Source: Spirochaetota bacterium | GTDB lineage: Bacteria; Spirochaetota; Leptospiria; Turneriellales; Turneriellaceae | Length of the DNA stretch: 11,439 nucleotides | Assembly: GCA_029561505.1 (NCBI GenBank) | Contig: JAKQXK010000334.1 | Coordinates: forward strand, 1 to 11,439 | Direction: 5' to 3' | Shown: piece by piece, positions 1 to 7,079 of the stretch | How positions within the stretch are numbered: position 1 is the first letter of the stretch | Layout: every line of letters starts with the position of its first letter | Translations under genes and position numbers: made by a program | Notes under the pieces: model-generated | Seen by the model: only the letters and a program-made list of their open reading frames with translations | Told to the model about the DNA's origin: nothing | The model's database searches: none

Positions 1-186
1 CTCGACTTTCTGCGGGTCGAGCGCACCGGTCTTGGTGATTACCATCGACTGAATGTTCGTGACATCGGGCACCGCATCTACGGGCAGCCGCAGCGCCGAA
101 AAAACACCGCCGATGCATAGCATGGCGATTGCCCCCAGAACAAGGGGGCGATTATTCAGTGACCAATCAATGAGCCTGGAAAACAT
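1..186 (-). CDS. Heavy-metal RND efflux pump (CzcA/CusA family), N-terminal fragment
   Basis: Only the first 62 codons are present; the gene continues beyond the left edge. It starts with ATG at 186 and reads into one hydrophobic segment (about residues 15-33, the first inner-membrane helix of RND pumps). The motif LPVDAVPDVTNIQ (about residues 35-47) follows, which is the hallmark N-terminus of the heavy-metal (HME) branch. Such pumps are proton-driven trimers of about 1,000 residues that export Cu, Ag, Zn, Co or Ni through an adaptor and an outer-membrane channel. The metal cannot be told from this fragment. A good Shine-Dalgarno (AAAGGGG, 193-199, 6 nt spacing) lies inside the end of the upstream channel gene. 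The two genes overlap by 20 bp, so translation is probably coupled. Family assignment is firm; substrate is unknown. Confidence 0.9.
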   Translation of the reverse strand, partial: MFSRLIDWSLNNRPLVLGAIAMLCIGGVFSALRLPVDAVPDVTNIQSMVITKTGALDPQKVE

Positions 187-1462
187 GTAGATCCCCTTTG
201 TAGTCTGCGCTGTCGCCCATCAGGTAAATCATCTGCGTGATGACGCGTACGAGTTCAAGTTGTGTATCATAATAAGAGCTTAAGGCCTGGTGCGTCTGCA
301 GTTCGAGTTCGAGGTATGAGAGCAGATCGATGCGCCCGAGCTTCAGTTCTCGGTCGGCAAAAAGCATCTGCTTTTCGAGGCTCGATATTTTTTCAGAATC
401 GAAATCATCGAAAAGTTTCTTTTTCTGCGAATACTCCGCGTGCGCGGCCTTAGCCAGCTGAACGACCTCGCGTCTGATATAGTGCTGCTCAGCTCTCGCC
501 GCTTCGAGCTTTTTTTCTGCCGATTCGACACCTGCGCGGTTGGCGTTCAGCACTGGAATCGGAACCGTAACCGCGCCGCCGAAGAACTGGTTGATGCCCG
601 GGTTTTCGAGAGCTTCTCGGCGGTAGAAGGCGCTTACCGATACGTCGGGCAAAGGCACGCGCTTTTCATAAGAGACCTCTGCTTCGATGCGGGCAACTTC
701 ACTGTTTTTTGCTTTCATGCGGCGATTGCCGGCGCGCACCTTCTCGAGAAAAGTTTCAAGCTGCAGTTCTTTGAGATCACTGAGCCACGGCGTCACGACC
801 TTGACTTTCTCTTTCTGATTGAGATAAATGTTGAGCTTCTGCCATGAGCTTTCGGTTTCGGCGAGCGCCGTGTTGAGGCTCTTCTGTAACGCGATCAGCT
901 GGTTATTGACAATATTGCGCTGAACAATCTTAGCCGGTGAAGCATATGCCTGCGCGCGCATATAGGTTCGCATCAGCGACATACGCTTAATGCGGCTGTT
1001 AATTTGTGAGGCCCTGAGCTCCGCAATGCTGAAAGCATAAGCGTAATACGCAGCTTCGAGCGTCAGCGAAGAGGTGAGATCAAGACCCTCGAGCTGCTGG
1101 CGCTCTGCCTCGCGTTCAAAGACTTCGAGGCGCTTGCCCATCTTGCCGGGAAAATATATCGGCTGAGTGACGCGCAGATCGTAAGTCATATTGTTGTTCA
1201 TGGTGTCTTTGAGGCGCCCGAGCTCGGCCGTCACCAGCGGGTTCTGCCACGCAGTTGATTGGCGCCCTTGCGCCTGTGTGCTTTCAACCTTGAGTTTCTG
1301 AGCAACAACCAATTCGCTATGATCGCGCACGCGAGTCGCTATCTGTTCAAGCGTGAATTCGGTGCGCTCATCGCTCTCTTCTTCGGCCTCGATCAGTTCA
1401 TTGCTCTGCGCAGTCGCAAGCGGAACAATGATAATAAAAATCAGAATCTTATAGATTCGCAT
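167..1462 (-). CDS. TolC/CusC-family outer-membrane efflux channel
   Basis: This 431-residue protein is the usual length for outer-membrane factors of tripartite efflux pumps. A signal peptide covers residues 1-18 (MRIYK, then a hydrophobic run ending ATA/QS) and has no lipobox cysteine, unlike lipidated CusC. The rest shows the family's internal duplication. Each half has long Ala/Glu/Lys-rich helices and a strand segment: TQPIYFPGKMGKR at about 99-111, and VPIPVLNANRAGVESAEKKL in the second half. It should trimerise into a beta-barrel plus periplasmic tunnel that serves the RND pump encoded directly after it. The start is supported by GGAG (1470-1473) 7 nt upstream. It lies 30 bp after the epimerase gene, so the three genes are probably co-transcribed. 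No adaptor gene lies between channel and pump, so it must be elsewhere, possibly beyond the left edge. Confidence 0.9.
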   Translation of the reverse strand: MRIYKILIFIIIVPLATAQSNELIEAEEESDERTEFTLEQIATRVRDHSELVVAQKLKVESTQAQGRQSTAWQNPLVTAELGRLKDTMNNNMTYDLRVTQPIYFPGKMGKRLEVFEREAERQQLEGLDLTSSLTLEAAYYAYAFSIAELRASQINSRIKRMSLMRTYMRAQAYASPAKIVQRNIVNNQLIALQKSLNTALAETESSWQKLNIYLNQKEKVKVVTPWLSDLKELQLETFLEKVRAGNRRMKAKNSEVARIEAEVSYEKRVPLPDVSVSAFYRREALENPGINQFFGGAVTVPIPVLNANRAGVESAEKKLEAARAEQHYIRREVVQLAKAAHAEYSQKKKLFDDFDSEKISSLEKQMLFADRELKLGRIDLLSYLELELQTHQALSSYYDTQLELVRVITQMIYLMGDSADYKGDLHVFQAH

Positions 1463-1492
1463 ACAGACACTCCGGTATTTTTGGTCATGTTG

Positions 1493-2254
1493 TTAACTCT
1501 TTAACGATACAGAAGAGACGCCATCTGTATAGCTCGCATAACGGGGCTTAAACCCCGTCGCGAAGAACTTGTCTGCGCTGATGACGCGCTCTTCGCCGGC
1601 GGGCAGAATCGCAGCTGGCAATCCGCGCGCCTTGAGTGCAGTGCTTCGCCATTGAGGATTTCCATCATGCACGTTATAGACGCCGTGCAGCTTGTGGCTC
1701 GCAGCGTGGCATACTGCAGATGCAGCGTCGTCCTGGTGTATAAAGTGTACCAATCTGTCTTCTGTGTAAGCGCTCGCAGCCGCAGTGTAAATGGGCCTTT
1801 CGGCGCTATAGAGACCCGCGAAGCGCAGCACGCAGCCTCTGTGACTGAGCGCAATGTTTTCGGCTTCGAGCAGAATCTCTGCCCGCTCTGAGTGTTTTGA
1901 CCCATCTTCTTCACGGTAGGTTCCCGCTTTTTCGGGAAAAACCGCCGTGCTCGAAATGTAAATGTATTCTGTAACATTCAGGTTCTTCAAAAAATTCACC
2001 TGAGCATCGCAATACGTCTTGCGGTATAGGTCTGCGGCGCGCACCCCCGGAGCGAGGCAAAACACAGCAAGGTCGAAATCCAACTTTGGTAACGTGGGCG
2101 AGGTCTGCATCAGATCGCAGGCAACAAATTTAATGCCAGATGCCGGCACCTCGGCTGGGCTGCGGCGAATAACCGTGAGTTCATAACCGGCACCCAGCAG
2201 CTCTTCGGCAATACGTTTGCCCAAAAAACCATGGCCGGCAATCAATACGCGCAT
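1493..2254 (-). CDS. NAD(P)-binding epimerase/dehydratase-fold protein, YeeZ-like
   Basis: This 253-residue cytoplasmic protein has an N-terminal Rossmann dinucleotide-binding loop, GHGFLGKRI (residues 7-15). The extended-SDR strand YIYISSTAVF (97-106) follows, then RFAGLYS (144-150) and HFIHQDDAASAV (170-181), the region that in YeeZ-type proteins reads as VHLEDV. The classical SDR Tyr-x-x-x-Lys pair is not visible after the SST strand, as in YeeZ-like members, so catalysis by the standard mechanism is doubtful and the substrate is unknown. It is the first gene of the minus-strand group that continues into the efflux channel and metal pump, although no functional link is obvious. ATG at 2254 has no clear Shine-Dalgarno upstream; the Rossmann motif sits at the expected distance from this start, so I keep it. 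Fold assignment is good; the specific role is open. Confidence 0.8.
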   Translation of the reverse strand: MRVLIAGHGFLGKRIAEELLGAGYELTVIRRSPAEVPASGIKFVACDLMQTSPTLPKLDFDLAVFCLAPGVRAADLYRKTYCDAQVNFLKNLNVTEYIYISSTAVFPEKAGTYREEDGSKHSERAEILLEAENIALSHRGCVLRFAGLYSAERPIYTAAASAYTEDRLVHFIHQDDAASAVCHAASHKLHGVYNVHDGNPQWRSTALKARGLPAAILPAGEERVISADKFFATGFKPRYASYTDGVSSVSLKS

Positions 2255-2334
2255 AAGGTTACGGGTAAAGAGCGAAGCAGGCGTGCGAGAAGAAAGTGAC
2301 GGAGCCTCAGCCAGAGTGATTTTGGCCGCAATCT
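2255..2334. promoter_or_regulatory. Divergent intergenic region between epimerase gene and murF
   Basis: These 80 bases separate two divergently read genes, so promoters in both directions are expected here or just inside the neighbours. I could not find a convincing -35/-10 pair on either strand. Neither flanking start codon has a clear Shine-Dalgarno. An in-frame TGA lies just upstream of the murF ATG, so murF cannot start earlier in that frame. The promoter role is inferred from layout only. Confidence 0.4.
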
Positions 2335-3726
2335 ATGTTTGCGCCTTTCGATTACGATATTTTCACCGTAAAAAGGGTCTGTGCGCCGCAGGCTTTGCAC
2401 CTCGATTCTGAAAATATCCGGTTGAGCTCAATCACCACGTCATCGCTCGAGGTTAAACCCGGGTCACTTTTTGTGCCGCTCATCGATCGGCGTGATGGCC
2501 ACGACTATATTCAAGACGCTGTCGCGCGCGGCGCCGCCGCTTTTCTGATGCAGGCGGGGCATGCTGTCAGCAAAAAACTCACAAAAGAGATGCTCACTAA
2601 AGCGATCGTAGTCGAAGACACGCAGAAGGCGCTCGGTGACCTCGCGCGCTTTCATCGTGACCGGTTCGCTGCGTTCATTGTGGCGGTTACGGGCTCAAAC
2701 GGTAAAACCACGACCAAAGAGATGCTCGCGCAGATGTTTAGAGCCGCGCTGGGCAAAAAGTCTTTGAGCACTGAAAAAAACTATAACAACCATATCGGCG
2801 TGCCCTTCACGCTCTTTCGCATCAACAAAGAAACACGTGTCGCGATCGTCGAAATGGGCATGAACCATGCTGGCGAAATCGGCTACCTTTCGCGCATGGC
2901 GCGGCCGCACGCAGCCGTGATCAGCAGCATTGGTCATGCGCATATTGAGTTTCTCGGTTCACGCCGGGCGATCGCCCGTGCAAAATCTGAAATTCTTGAA
3001 GGCATGCCAAAAGGTGGATATCTCTACGTGCCAAAATCTGTCGCTGAGCACGAAACTATTTCTGAAACCGCTAAAAAGCACGGTGCCCTTCTAAGAAAAA
3101 TTGATGCCTCACGCGGTGCAGCGCTGCAAATAGTTGAGGCTTCGCCAAAGGGATACCAACTGCAAATAGAGACCGAACCCGTGCAGTTTTCTTTCGCGAA
3201 CGCCGCCTGGGTGTCAAATCTTGCGCTGGCGGTGCAGGTGGCGATCGATTCAGGTATTCAGGCCAGCCAGGTTTTGCGCGCGGTCAGAAGTTTTAGGCCT
3301 GCCGCCGGGCGCATGCAGCTGCGGCGCGGGCGCTTCACCGTGATCGACGACGGTTATAACGCGAACCCTGATTCGGCAATCGCGTCGATCGACTCAGCCC
3401 TGCAGATTGCGGCCGGCCGGCCGGTTATCTGTATCTTTGGTGAATTCAAAGAGCTCGGTAAATTCAGCAAAACGCTGCATCAATGGACAGGCAGCGAGGC
3501 TGCCAAGAAGGGCGTCGCTGCGTTCTTTGGCATGGGCGACGATATGCGGTATGCTGTGCAGGCCTTCTCGAAAGCCTCGGCGAAGAAGACAGGCGCTACC
3601 TGGTTTCGCCGCAGTGACACGGCTTCGCTCGTTGAAGCTCTGAGCGCCTACCCGAAATCAGCGGTGGTGCTGGTCAAAGGTTCGCGTTCGATGAAAATGG
3701 AAGAGGTCGTAGACCTGCTGCTCTGA
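2335..3726 (+). CDS. murF: UDP-N-acetylmuramoyl-tripeptide--D-alanyl-D-alanine ligase
   Basis: This ATP-dependent Mur ligase adds D-Ala-D-Ala to the UDP-MurNAc tripeptide, the final cytoplasmic step of peptidoglycan precursor synthesis. The length (463 aa) is normal for MurF. An N-terminal substrate domain (about 20-110) contains the SLFVPLIDRRDGHDYI segment. The ATPase domain has the P-loop GSNGKTTT (120-127), the NNHIGVP loop (151-157) typical of MurF, and a probable carbamylated lysine, K217, in AKSEI. The C-terminal domain has DDGYNANPDS (338-347) and ends with VKGSRSMKMEEVV. The ATG at 2335 is the first possible start after an in-frame TGA and lacks an obvious Shine-Dalgarno. It ends with tandem stops (TGA TAG). 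It is the only plus-strand gene here, sits alone, and converges on rfbB with a 9-bp gap. Confidence 0.96.
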   Translation: MFAPFDYDIFTVKRVCAPQALHLDSENIRLSSITTSSLEVKPGSLFVPLIDRRDGHDYIQDAVARGAAAFLMQAGHAVSKKLTKEMLTKAIVVEDTQKALGDLARFHRDRFAAFIVAVTGSNGKTTTKEMLAQMFRAALGKKSLSTEKNYNNHIGVPFTLFRINKETRVAIVEMGMNHAGEIGYLSRMARPHAAVISSIGHAHIEFLGSRRAIARAKSEILEGMPKGGYLYVPKSVAEHETISETAKKHGALLRKIDASRGAALQIVEASPKGYQLQIETEPVQFSFANAAWVSNLALAVQVAIDSGIQASQVLRAVRSFRPAAGRMQLRRGRFTVIDDGYNANPDSAIASIDSALQIAAGRPVICIFGEFKELGKFSKTLHQWTGSEAAKKGVAAFFGMGDDMRYAVQAFSKASAKKTGATWFRRSDTASLVEALSAYPKSAVVLVKGSRSMKMEEVVDLLL

Positions 3727-3728
3727 TA

Positions 3729-3743
3729 GTTCGTCTTACGAAT
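3729..3743. repeat. Short inverted repeat between convergent murF and rfbB stops
   Basis: TTCGT (3730-3734) and ACGAA (3738-3742) form a 5-bp stem around a 3-base loop, with a possible extra G-T pair outside. It overlaps the rfbB stop codon and sits between the two convergent genes. It has no T-tract and the stem is short, so it could be chance. A weak bidirectional terminator is the only function I would suggest. Confidence 0.2.
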
Positions 3744-4761
3744 ACTTCTTCAGGTACCATTCGACTGTCTTCTTTATGCCGCTTTCGAAATTTTCTGCGG
3801 CTTTCCAGCCGAGTTCGCTTTCAATTTTCGTGGCGTCTATCGCATAACGACGGTCGTGACCAGGGCGGTCGGCAACGAAAGAAATCAGGTCTTTGTAATG
3901 GGCGATCTTGAGCGAACGGTTCTGCGGTGGCGCAGCCTGTTGCAGAATTTCTGTGATCGCACCGACAATCTGTAGATTGTTTCGCTCATTGCGTCCGCCG
4001 ATGTTATAGGTTTCGCCCGCCCTGCCATTGTGAAACGCGAGGTCGATTCCGGTGCAGTGGTCACGAACGTATAGCCAGTCGCGCACATTCTTGCCGTCGC
4101 CATAAATGGGAATTTTTTCTCCGGCGAGCGCTTTACGAATAATCGTCGGTATCAGTTTTTCATCATGCTGGTGCGGGCCGTAATTATTCGAGCAATTGGT
4201 GATAACCGAATTCAGGCCGTAAGTGTGGTGCCAGGCACGCGCGAGAAAATCGCTGCCTGCCTTCGATGCACTATAAGGGCTGTTCGGCGCATATGGTGTG
4301 TCTTCGCGAAAAAGACCCGTGTCGCCGAGAGATCCGTAGACCTCATCGGTGCTGACGTGCAAGAAGCGGCAGTTCTCTTTGCCGGGCTTCGCCTTAAACG
4401 GGGCGTCGAGCCAGTGCGCACGCGCAGCTTCGAGCAGCGATAGTGTGCCTTTCACGTTAGTCTCAATAAAAACAGCCGGGCCTGAGATCGAATTATCAAC
4501 ATGCGACTCGGCCGCAAAATGTACGACGCCCGAAATCTCGTGCTTTGCGAAAAGGCTAAATAGCAGCTCTTTATCGAGAATGTCACCCTGTACGAACTCA
4601 TAGCGCGTGTCAGATTCGACGGCCGAGAGGTAGGCTCGGTTGGCGGCATACGTCAGTTTATCGAGATTGATAACGCGGTAGTCTTTGTATTTTTCAAGCA
4701 TGTGCAGAATGAAGTTCGAGCCAATAAAACCGGCGCCGCCGGTCACGAGAATTGTTTTCAT
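3736..4761 (-). CDS. rfbB: dTDP-glucose 4,6-dehydratase
   Basis: This extended-SDR enzyme converts dTDP-D-glucose to dTDP-4-keto-6-deoxy-D-glucose, the second step of dTDP-L-rhamnose synthesis. At 341 aa it is a normal full length. The NAD-binding loop is TGGAGFIGSNF (7-17). HFAAESHVDNSI (81-92) is the family signature. The catalytic residues are visible as T138-D139-E140 in STDEVYG and Y163-x-x-x-K167 in YSASK. NNYGPHQHDEKLIP and NVRDWLYVRDH bind the nucleotide-sugar. It is the last gene of the rfbACDB run. Its ATG overlaps the rfbD stop as ATGA, and a strong Shine-Dalgarno (GAAGGAG, 4769-4775, 7 nt spacing) lies within the end of rfbD. The alternative name rmlB is equivalent. No terminator is evident before murF, which converges from the other side. 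Confidence 0.97.
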   Translation of the reverse strand: MKTILVTGGAGFIGSNFILHMLEKYKDYRVINLDKLTYAANRAYLSAVESDTRYEFVQGDILDKELLFSLFAKHEISGVVHFAAESHVDNSISGPAVFIETNVKGTLSLLEAARAHWLDAPFKAKPGKENCRFLHVSTDEVYGSLGDTGLFREDTPYAPNSPYSASKAGSDFLARAWHHTYGLNSVITNCSNNYGPHQHDEKLIPTIIRKALAGEKIPIYGDGKNVRDWLYVRDHCTGIDLAFHNGRAGETYNIGGRNERNNLQIVGAITEILQQAAPPQNRSLKIAHYKDLISFVADRPGHDRRYAIDATKIESELGWKAAENFESGIKKTVEWYLKKYS

Positions 4762-5657
4762 TTTTTATCTCCTTCAAGGTTTTTGTATGCTGCAATGGCT
4801 TCGCTCAGCGCCTCTCGCCACTCTCTGATTTCAAAACCAAAGTCGTGCGCAAACTTGCGTGGCCAGAGCGCGCTGTAAGCGGGGCGCGGCGTTGCCACCG
4901 GATATTCGTGTGTCAGAATTGGTTCGATGTGCGTCTGCACAGCAGCCAACTCAAGAATGGATTTTGCAAAGTCGTACCAGGTGGTAACGCCGTAATTTGC
5001 GAAATGATAGATCGACACTCCTGCTGGTTTCTCTTTGCCGCGCAGGTTATCGATCATTTTCCACAACGCGCTCGCGAGGTCAGCCGCGTACGTGGGTGAA
5101 CCATGCTGGTCGGCAATAACCGTGAGGCGCGGCTTTTCTTTGCCAAGCCTCAGCATCGTCTTCATAAAATTGGCGTTGAATTCAGAGTATAGCCACGCGG
5201 TACGTACGATTGTTGCGTGAGCCGCAGAGTTTAGCAGCGCCTTTTCGCCCGCTGCCTTACTTTCAGCGTAAACGCCGATCGGGTTGGGCGTCTGCGCCTC
5301 GTCGATCGGTCGGTTAAAGCCGCCGTGAAAAACAAAATCTGTTGAAACATGAATGAGATAAATGCCAAGTTCAGTGCAGATTTCTGCGAGGTTCTTCACC
5401 GCCTGTTCATTGACCGCGAATGCGGCGGATTTCTCTTTTTCTGCAAGATCGACCTTTGTATAAGCCGCGGCGTTGACAATAAATCCAAATGGTTTTTCAC
5501 GCAGCGCTGCGCGCAGGCTTTCTGCGCTTGTGAGGTCAATAACTTCGCGGGCAGCGTAAGTGACTTCGATCTGCTGCGGCTGGGTTTTTCTCAGGCACGC
5601 GGCGAGTTGCCCGCCACCACCCGTAACGAGTACTCGGGTAGGTGCATTTTCAGGCAT
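4758..5657 (-). CDS. rfbD: dTDP-4-dehydrorhamnose reductase
   Basis: This is the NAD(P)H-dependent last enzyme of dTDP-L-rhamnose synthesis (RmlD). I choose the ATG at 5657, giving 299 aa. The reading frame is open to 5696, but the extra 13 residues are Cys-rich, lie inside rfbC and precede the normal N-terminus. GGAG (5668-5671) sits 10 nt before the chosen ATG, which overlaps the rfbC stop as ATGCCTGA. The dinucleotide loop is TGGGGQLAACL (12-22). The catalytic set is STDFVF (105-110) and Y130-x-x-x-K134 in YAESK. The reductase-type substrate region includes HGSPTYAADLA, and RPAYSAL is in the C-terminal part. The length matches RmlD, and the ATGA overlap with rfbB implies coupled translation. 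Confidence 0.95.
   Translation of the reverse strand: MPENAPTRVLVTGGGGQLAACLRKTQPQQIEVTYAAREVIDLTSAESLRAALREKPFGFIVNAAAYTKVDLAEKEKSAAFAVNEQAVKNLAEICTELGIYLIHVSTDFVFHGGFNRPIDEAQTPNPIGVYAESKAAGEKALLNSAAHATIVRTAWLYSEFNANFMKTMLRLGKEKPRLTVIADQHGSPTYAADLASALWKMIDNLRGKEKPAGVSIYHFANYGVTTWYDFAKSILELAAVQTHIEPILTHEYPVATPRPAYSALWPRKFAHDFGFEIREWREALSEAIAAYKNLEGDKK
4769..4775 (-). promoter_or_regulatory. Strong ribosome binding site of rfbB inside rfbD
   Basis: GAAGGAG on the minus strand, 7 nt before the rfbB ATG, is the strongest Shine-Dalgarno of the rfb group. It is buried in the last codons of rfbD. It fixes the rfbB start and allows initiation independent of coupling through the ATGA overlap. Confidence 0.75.
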
Positions 5658-6198
5658 TTTCGAACAGCTCCGCGTCTTGCAGCAGTGGCAGAGCACGATC
5701 TTTTTCTGAGGTAAGAAGTTCGTCTGGGCGAAGTTGCCAATCGATCTTCAGCTGCGGATCTTCAAACAGAATGCCGCGTTCATGTTCTTTTGAATAAAAG
5801 CTGTCGACTTTGTATTGAAATATTGCAGTTGCAGATAAAACAGCGAAACCATGAGCGAAGCCTCGAGGCACGAAAAGCTGCTCGTGTTTCTCATCGTCGA
5901 GAATATACGTATAAACACTCGCGAAGTGCGGTGACCCTTTTCTAATGTCGACTACGACATCGAGCACTTTGCCGACAGCAACGCGCACAAGTTTTGCCTG
6001 CGCCATGTCACCGATCTGGTAGTGCAGGCCTCGCAGCACCCCTCGCGAAGACATAGATTCGTTATCTTGTACGAAATTCTCGTCGATGCCCCATTTGTCT
6101 ATAAATGTCTTCTTGTTATAAGGTTCAAAAAAATAACCGCGAGCGTCACCGTGCACCTGCGGCGTAATCAGAACCGGTTTAGGGTATTTCAGGCCCAT
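5650..6198 (-). CDS. rfbC: dTDP-4-dehydrorhamnose 3,5-epimerase
   Basis: This cupin-fold enzyme epimerises dTDP-4-keto-6-deoxyglucose at C3 and C5, the third step of dTDP-L-rhamnose synthesis. The length (182 aa) is standard. The sequence has [11 protein letters not shown] (18-28), [20 protein letters not shown] (42-61) with catalytic H59, K69, and [13 protein letters not shown] (78-90). H116 lies in PRGFAHGF and Y129 in [10 protein letters not shown]. These line up with the His/Lys/His/Tyr active-site set known for RmlC. SEKDR near 164-168 supplies the Asp that partners the catalytic His. Its ATG lies 10 bp inside the end of rfbA (ATGGGCCTGA), and only a weak A/G-rich stretch serves as Shine-Dalgarno, so expression probably depends on rfbA translation. 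Confidence 0.96.
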   Translation of the reverse strand: MGLKYPKPVLITPQVHGDARGYFFEPYNKKTFIDKWGIDENFVQDNESMSSRGVLRGLHYQIGDMAQAKLVRVAVGKVLDVVVDIRKGSPHFASVYTYILDDEKHEQLFVPRGFAHGFAVLSATAIFQYKVDSFYSKEHERGILFEDPQLKIDWQLRPDELLTSEKDRALPLLQDAELFENA

Positions 6199-7079
6199 GG
6201 CGAAGGGTTCTCTGCCAGACGCAAAAGGTATTTGCCGTATTCGATTTTTTCGAGCGGTTTGGCCAACCTGATCAGCTGATCGCGGTCTATATATTTCTTG
6301 ATGAAGGCAATCTCTTCAATACACGCAACCTTGAGCGCCTGGCGCTTTTCGATAAGGCTCACGAAATGGCTCGCGTCGAGTAATGAATCATGTGTGCCGG
6401 TATCGAGCCAGGCATAACCCCGGCCCATGATGTTCACGCGCAGGCGCTTCTGCTCGAGAAACACACGGTTCAAATCGGTAATCTCGAGCTCGCCGCGCGC
6501 TGACGGTTTCAGCCGTTTGGCTTCAGCCACTACGCTGTTGTCATAAAAGTATAACCCCACAACCGCATAGTTGCTCTTGGGTTTTGCAGGCTTCTCTTCA
6601 ATCGAAAGCGCGTTAAAATTCTTGTCGAATTCAACAACGCCATACCGCTCTGGGTCGTGTACGGGGTATGCAAAAACCTCAGCACCGCCATCGCGCTCTG
6701 TACGAGACACGGCCTCTGTTAAAAGTTCGGTCAGGTGGTGGCCGTGAAAGATATTGTCGCCGAGTACGAGCGCTGCTGCGTCGGTGCCGACAAAGTCAGA
6801 ACCGATGATGAATGCCTGCGCGAGGCCGTCGGGTGAGGGCTGTTCTGCATAACTGAACTTTAGCCCGAGCTCTTCGCCTGTGCCGAGCAGCTCACGAAAA
6901 CGTGGTAGGTCGTGTGGTGTTGAAATAATGAGAATTTCGCGAATACCGGCGAGCATCAAAGCCGAAAGCGGATAATAAATCATCGGCTTATCGTAGATGG
7001 GCATCAGCTGCTTCGAGATGACGCGGGTTACCGGGTAAAGGCGGGTACCCGACCCACCGGCGAGAATGATTCCTTTCAT
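6189..7079 (-). CDS. rfbA: Glucose-1-phosphate thymidylyltransferase
   Basis: This is the first enzyme of the dTDP-L-rhamnose pathway: glucose-1-phosphate + dTTP to dTDP-glucose + PPi. The 296 residues match RmlA length. The nucleotidyltransferase signature [11 protein letters not shown] (6-16) is followed by [17 protein letters not shown] (22-38). [10 protein letters not shown] (80-89), the metal-binding Asp of LGDNIFHG (D108), EEKP (161-164) and [10 protein letters not shown] (224-233) complete the active site. Rhamnose-type RmlA enzymes are usually feedback-inhibited by dTDP-rhamnose; the residues for this cannot be judged here. The ATG shares one base with the stop of the preceding membrane-protein gene (TAATG), and AAGGA (7091-7095) lies 11 nt upstream within that gene's lysine codons. 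It heads the rfbACDB order. Confidence 0.97.
   Translation of the reverse strand: MKGIILAGGSGTRLYPVTRVISKQLMPIYDKPMIYYPLSALMLAGIREILIISTPHDLPRFRELLGTGEELGLKFSYAEQPSPDGLAQAFIIGSDFVGTDAAALVLGDNIFHGHHLTELLTEAVSRTERDGGAEVFAYPVHDPERYGVVEFDKNFNALSIEEKPAKPKSNYAVVGLYFYDNSVVAEAKRLKPSARGELEITDLNRVFLEQKRLRVNIMGRGYAWLDTGTHDSLLDASHFVSLIEKRQALKVACIEEIAFIKKYIDRDQLIRLAKPLEKIEYGKYLLRLAENPSPWA

Noticed and set aside
440..847. Plus-strand open frame opposite the channel gene
   Set aside because: It is antisense to a well-supported TolC-family coding sequence and its translation shows no family features.
1492..1505. GTTAA/TTAAC inverted repeat at the end of the epimerase gene, considered as a terminator or operator
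   Set aside because: The A/T-rich 5-bp arms overlap the stop codon and have no U-tract; the 30-bp gap and the ribosome binding site of the next gene suggest read-through.
1501..1977. Open frame of 158 codons inside the epimerase gene, same strand
   Set aside because: It overlaps the conserved part of the Rossmann protein completely and its translation is basic, low-information sequence.
3411..3424. GGCC/CCGG palindromic run
   Set aside because: It lies in murF codons for Ala-Gly-Arg-Pro and needs no other explanation; no similar copies were seen nearby.
3704..3716. AGGTC/GACCT stem near the end of murF, considered as a terminator
   Set aside because: The stem is only 5 bp, lies within coding sequence and is not followed by a T-tract.
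5658..5696. Extended N-terminus for rfbD
   Set aside because: The added Cys-rich residues lie inside rfbC, precede the normal family N-terminus and have no ribosome binding site, whereas the ATG at 5657 has GGAG upstream.
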